From Bisporella sp. PMI_857 (lineage: Eukaryota > Ascomycota > Leotiomycetes > Helotiales > Helotiaceae), in assembly GCA_021307315.1 (NCBI GenBank), contig JAJSPD010000082.1:62001-126000 (forward strand): DNA of 64,000 bases, written 5' to 3'. The translations under genes were made by a program, and so were the position numbers. This document shows positions 61,857 to 64,000 of this stretch, piece after piece (position 1 is the first letter of the stretch; each line of letters opens with the position of its first letter). The notes beneath the pieces were generated by a model, which had not been told where the DNA came from, made no database searches, and was given only the letters and a program-made list of their open reading frames with translations.

Positions 61857-63551
61857 CAGACTACGATATATTTTAAAGCATGATAAATTGGTTTGTTGCT
61901 AGAGTCTGGCGGCAACAATACCAATATGTTGGTGTACGGACGCTACTATAAGCCAGTAAGTCACAGACTGGAGGTAGTATGTCGCCGCAGAACACTAGCT
62001 AGACAGGCGTGTATCCCCAGAAGTTGGACAATAACAGCATTCTGACTGAGAGGAAAAAAGCTGATGGTCAAGCAACTTGATATTGTATCTATGCTTCAAA
62101 CACGTGAGACGACCCATCAAACTATAGATTTTCAAAGATATAAATATTGAACTTCTGGTGCTGAAGTGCTTCGAAATTGCCAAGATAACTCAGTCCTCCT
62201 TGAGTTGTGTCGTATGTAGTAATAGAAGGCTGGCTGTACTTTTCGATATCAGCTTGTTCGCTGGCTTTCACTGTAAAACGTACTCTTTTTAACTATGGCT
62301 TAAGTAATACTGAGCTTTGGTGTAGAATTCTTTAACTAGCTGAAGCTATTATATTTATAGATTATTAAAAGCATGCAAACTTAATCGGTGATTGCAATCT
62401 CTACTGGGTGTATTATGAACTTAAGGTTTCTTCCTCCTTGTTCTTTCTTTTAAAATGATTTTTTTTTTTAGTAAGCGGTATGCAATATTAAGCAACTTCA
62501 AATTACTTCAAGAATTAAAAGTATCATCAAGCTTTCTGAGCTGTAAAATTTTGATATATCTAGAGTTTCAATTGAATTAATAGCTATTGTACTGTTTGCA
62601 TGTAAAAGCATTGTTAAAACCAATATATGTTATAAAACGTATGCACAAGGCCAAAAATCTCTAAAATTCAAGTGAGCCATAAACTAATAATAAGTATCTG
62701 AGTTGCCACTTTTACCTAACAAAATCGATCAAAAGCAAAACCTTGATAAATAGTCGTTCTTGGGTAGCTTTTTGAATCTTTACCCTGCTTGCAGCGTAGG
62801 TGAGGACCTTTCTGTCTATATTACATTCAAGGCTGGTGCATGTCAAATGAGTGGCACCAATTGAATGCACATTGCCAGCGGCATTATTGGAACTTAAACC
62901 TGCATATCTTGTTTGACAATCGGTTGCCCCTGGCCTTTCCTGAAGTAGAATCAATTAAATCGCGCATCTCACCGCTGGCGGATCTTGTGCTTTAGCATGC
63001 CCATGTATGCCCCTGCAAGCAATACACTTTAAGAGATCACAGCTTCGCTCACCAAATTGTTCCTGGTAATTGTCGCGTAGCGCAAGTGGAAGCATGGTGT
63101 TGATTCAAGGTATGGTTGTATTCTCCTCTGCGCCATGGAAGGTAACGCATGGCGAGGTATGAGAGCAATATATGTTGTGTTTTAATAAGTGCAAAATAAG
63201 GCGTAGTAGATTGGTTATTGTGAACAAGAGCTGCTAAATAAAGCTTTCTGGCCAGCGGCATTTGTCAATTGGTTGGGATGGTTGCACTGTAACCACTTTG
63301 TAATGCAATGGTGGTTCCGGCATGTTTTGTGTCACCACACCAAATACTCTCCACCTTTCAGGGTGCGGCGTATTCCAAACTTCCCACATTGTCCTGGGGT
63401 TGCATTCATACGAGGCTGTCGCACCTTCTCCTGTGGATGAGATACTATAAGTCAAACTCTCCCGCATTCCTCTCTTCTTTGGAATTAGACAGTAGTGTCT
63501 GCCATTTTGAGAGCCCCTTACGAAAGAAAAGATTCTACTCTCGCCGCCAAC
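61857..63551. other. AT-rich intergenic region, 1.7 kb
   Basis: No gene was recognised on either strand. Short frames on the minus strand (62712-62954 and 63234-63557) have no motif. The last 100 bases are the leader of the Pth11-like gene. Confidence 0.5.
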
Positions 63552-64000
63552 ATGCAAGAAGATCGCTACTCCATCACGATTGCCATGGGTATCTTCATGG
63601 CCATCATCGCAGCACTAGCAGTGCTGCTGCGTTTTGAATCTCGGCGGCTACGAAAAACAGGTTTCGCAACCGACGATTATATTATTGTTGTAGCTTTGGT
63701 GTGTTGCCCTCCGAATGAAATAGGAGAAAAATCACTGATAAAGAGTACAGATTTGCCTCATTGGCATGTCTGTTTGTAATATCGTCGGTTAGGAACTCTA
63801 GATGTTGGCGGACGCTGGGTATCGACTGACTTCTTTTATCTAGGCGCCGTTGCAGGGAGAATGGGCACCCATGACTCTATTAGGACCTCAGCAAGTAAAC
63901 AAAAGATTGCCGAACGCACCCTTATCCGGTCCAAGGTAACTATTTCCCGATTTTATACACTACAAGAAAGTCATCTAATCCGCATCTATCATAGGTCATT
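63552..64000 (+). CDS. Pth11/rhodopsin-like fungal integral membrane protein, 5' end only
   Basis: Exons 63552-63698, 63751-63787 and 63844-63935, plus a start at 63995, keep phase to the edge (94 residues). The protein begins MQEDRYSITIAMG with a first membrane helix (about residues 8-26, IAMGIFMAIIAALAVLLRF). The typical post-helix block follows (RRLRKTGFATDDYIIVVAL), then a second helix split by the first intron. The RF-x-R...DDY-II-AL pattern is characteristic of the large fungal rhodopsin/Pth11-related family of seven-helix membrane proteins, some of which act as surface-sensing receptors. The second exon is only 37 nt. Most of the protein lies beyond the right edge, so its class and any CFEM domain cannot be judged. 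Confidence 0.75.

Noticed and set aside
62712..62954. 80-codon minus-strand frame with several cysteines
   Set aside because: I considered it as a small secreted protein, but there is no signal peptide and no conserved spacing.
1..64000. tRNA, rRNA or CRISPR features
   Set aside because: I scanned by eye for tRNA B-box-like GTTCRA motifs paired with an A-box, and for regular direct-repeat arrays, and found none convincing. A tRNAscan run would be decisive.

Overview
This is a stretch of nuclear genome from a filamentous ascomycete (Pezizomycotina). Evidence for that: short introns of about 45-200 bp with GT-AG ends and CTRAY-type branch sites, a Zn2Cys6 transcription factor, a HET-domain gene, a Pth11-like receptor start, and recognisable fungal TEL1, NUP192, G-beta and phosducin-like genes. 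A class such as Leotiomycetes is possible, but nothing here proves it.

Positions 1 to about 41.4 kb are conserved housekeeping and signalling genes. In order: cullin-4 (minus, cut by the left edge); a U-box cyclophilin (plus); a Zn2Cys6 regulator (plus); an adenosine deaminase-like enzyme (minus); G-protein beta subunit (plus); a small gamma-glutamylcyclotransferase-like gene (minus); a phosducin-like G-beta chaperone (plus); a 4.25-kb gap with no convincing gene; the DNA-damage and telomere kinase TEL1 (minus, 9 exons, 2932 aa); nucleoporin NUP192 (plus, head-to-head with TEL1); and fructose-1,6-bisphosphatase (minus). All of these can be spliced into uninterrupted frames by hand.

From about 42 kb to the right edge the character changes to an accessory compartment. 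It has long AT-rich stretches, broken genes and probable mobile-element debris, with a few intact genes between: a zinc-less MDR oxidoreductase, a secreted serine carboxypeptidase, an uncharacterised single-span membrane protein, an NAD(P)-dependent SDR reductase and the start of a Pth11/rhodopsin-like membrane protein. The broken genes are a membrane-protein relic (43.7-45.4 kb), a transcription-factor-like gene without a zinc finger (56.3-57.9 kb) and a HET heterokaryon-incompatibility gene (59.9-61.9 kb).

Functional links: the G-beta gene and its likely folding partner, the phosducin-like gene, lie within 7 kb of each other. TEL1 and NUP192 share a 483-bp divergent intergenic region, and cullin-4 and the U-box cyclophilin share one of 516 bp. 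No rRNA, tRNA, CRISPR or complete transposon was recognised. All exon boundaries are read by eye from splice signals, frame and family similarity; no search was run.
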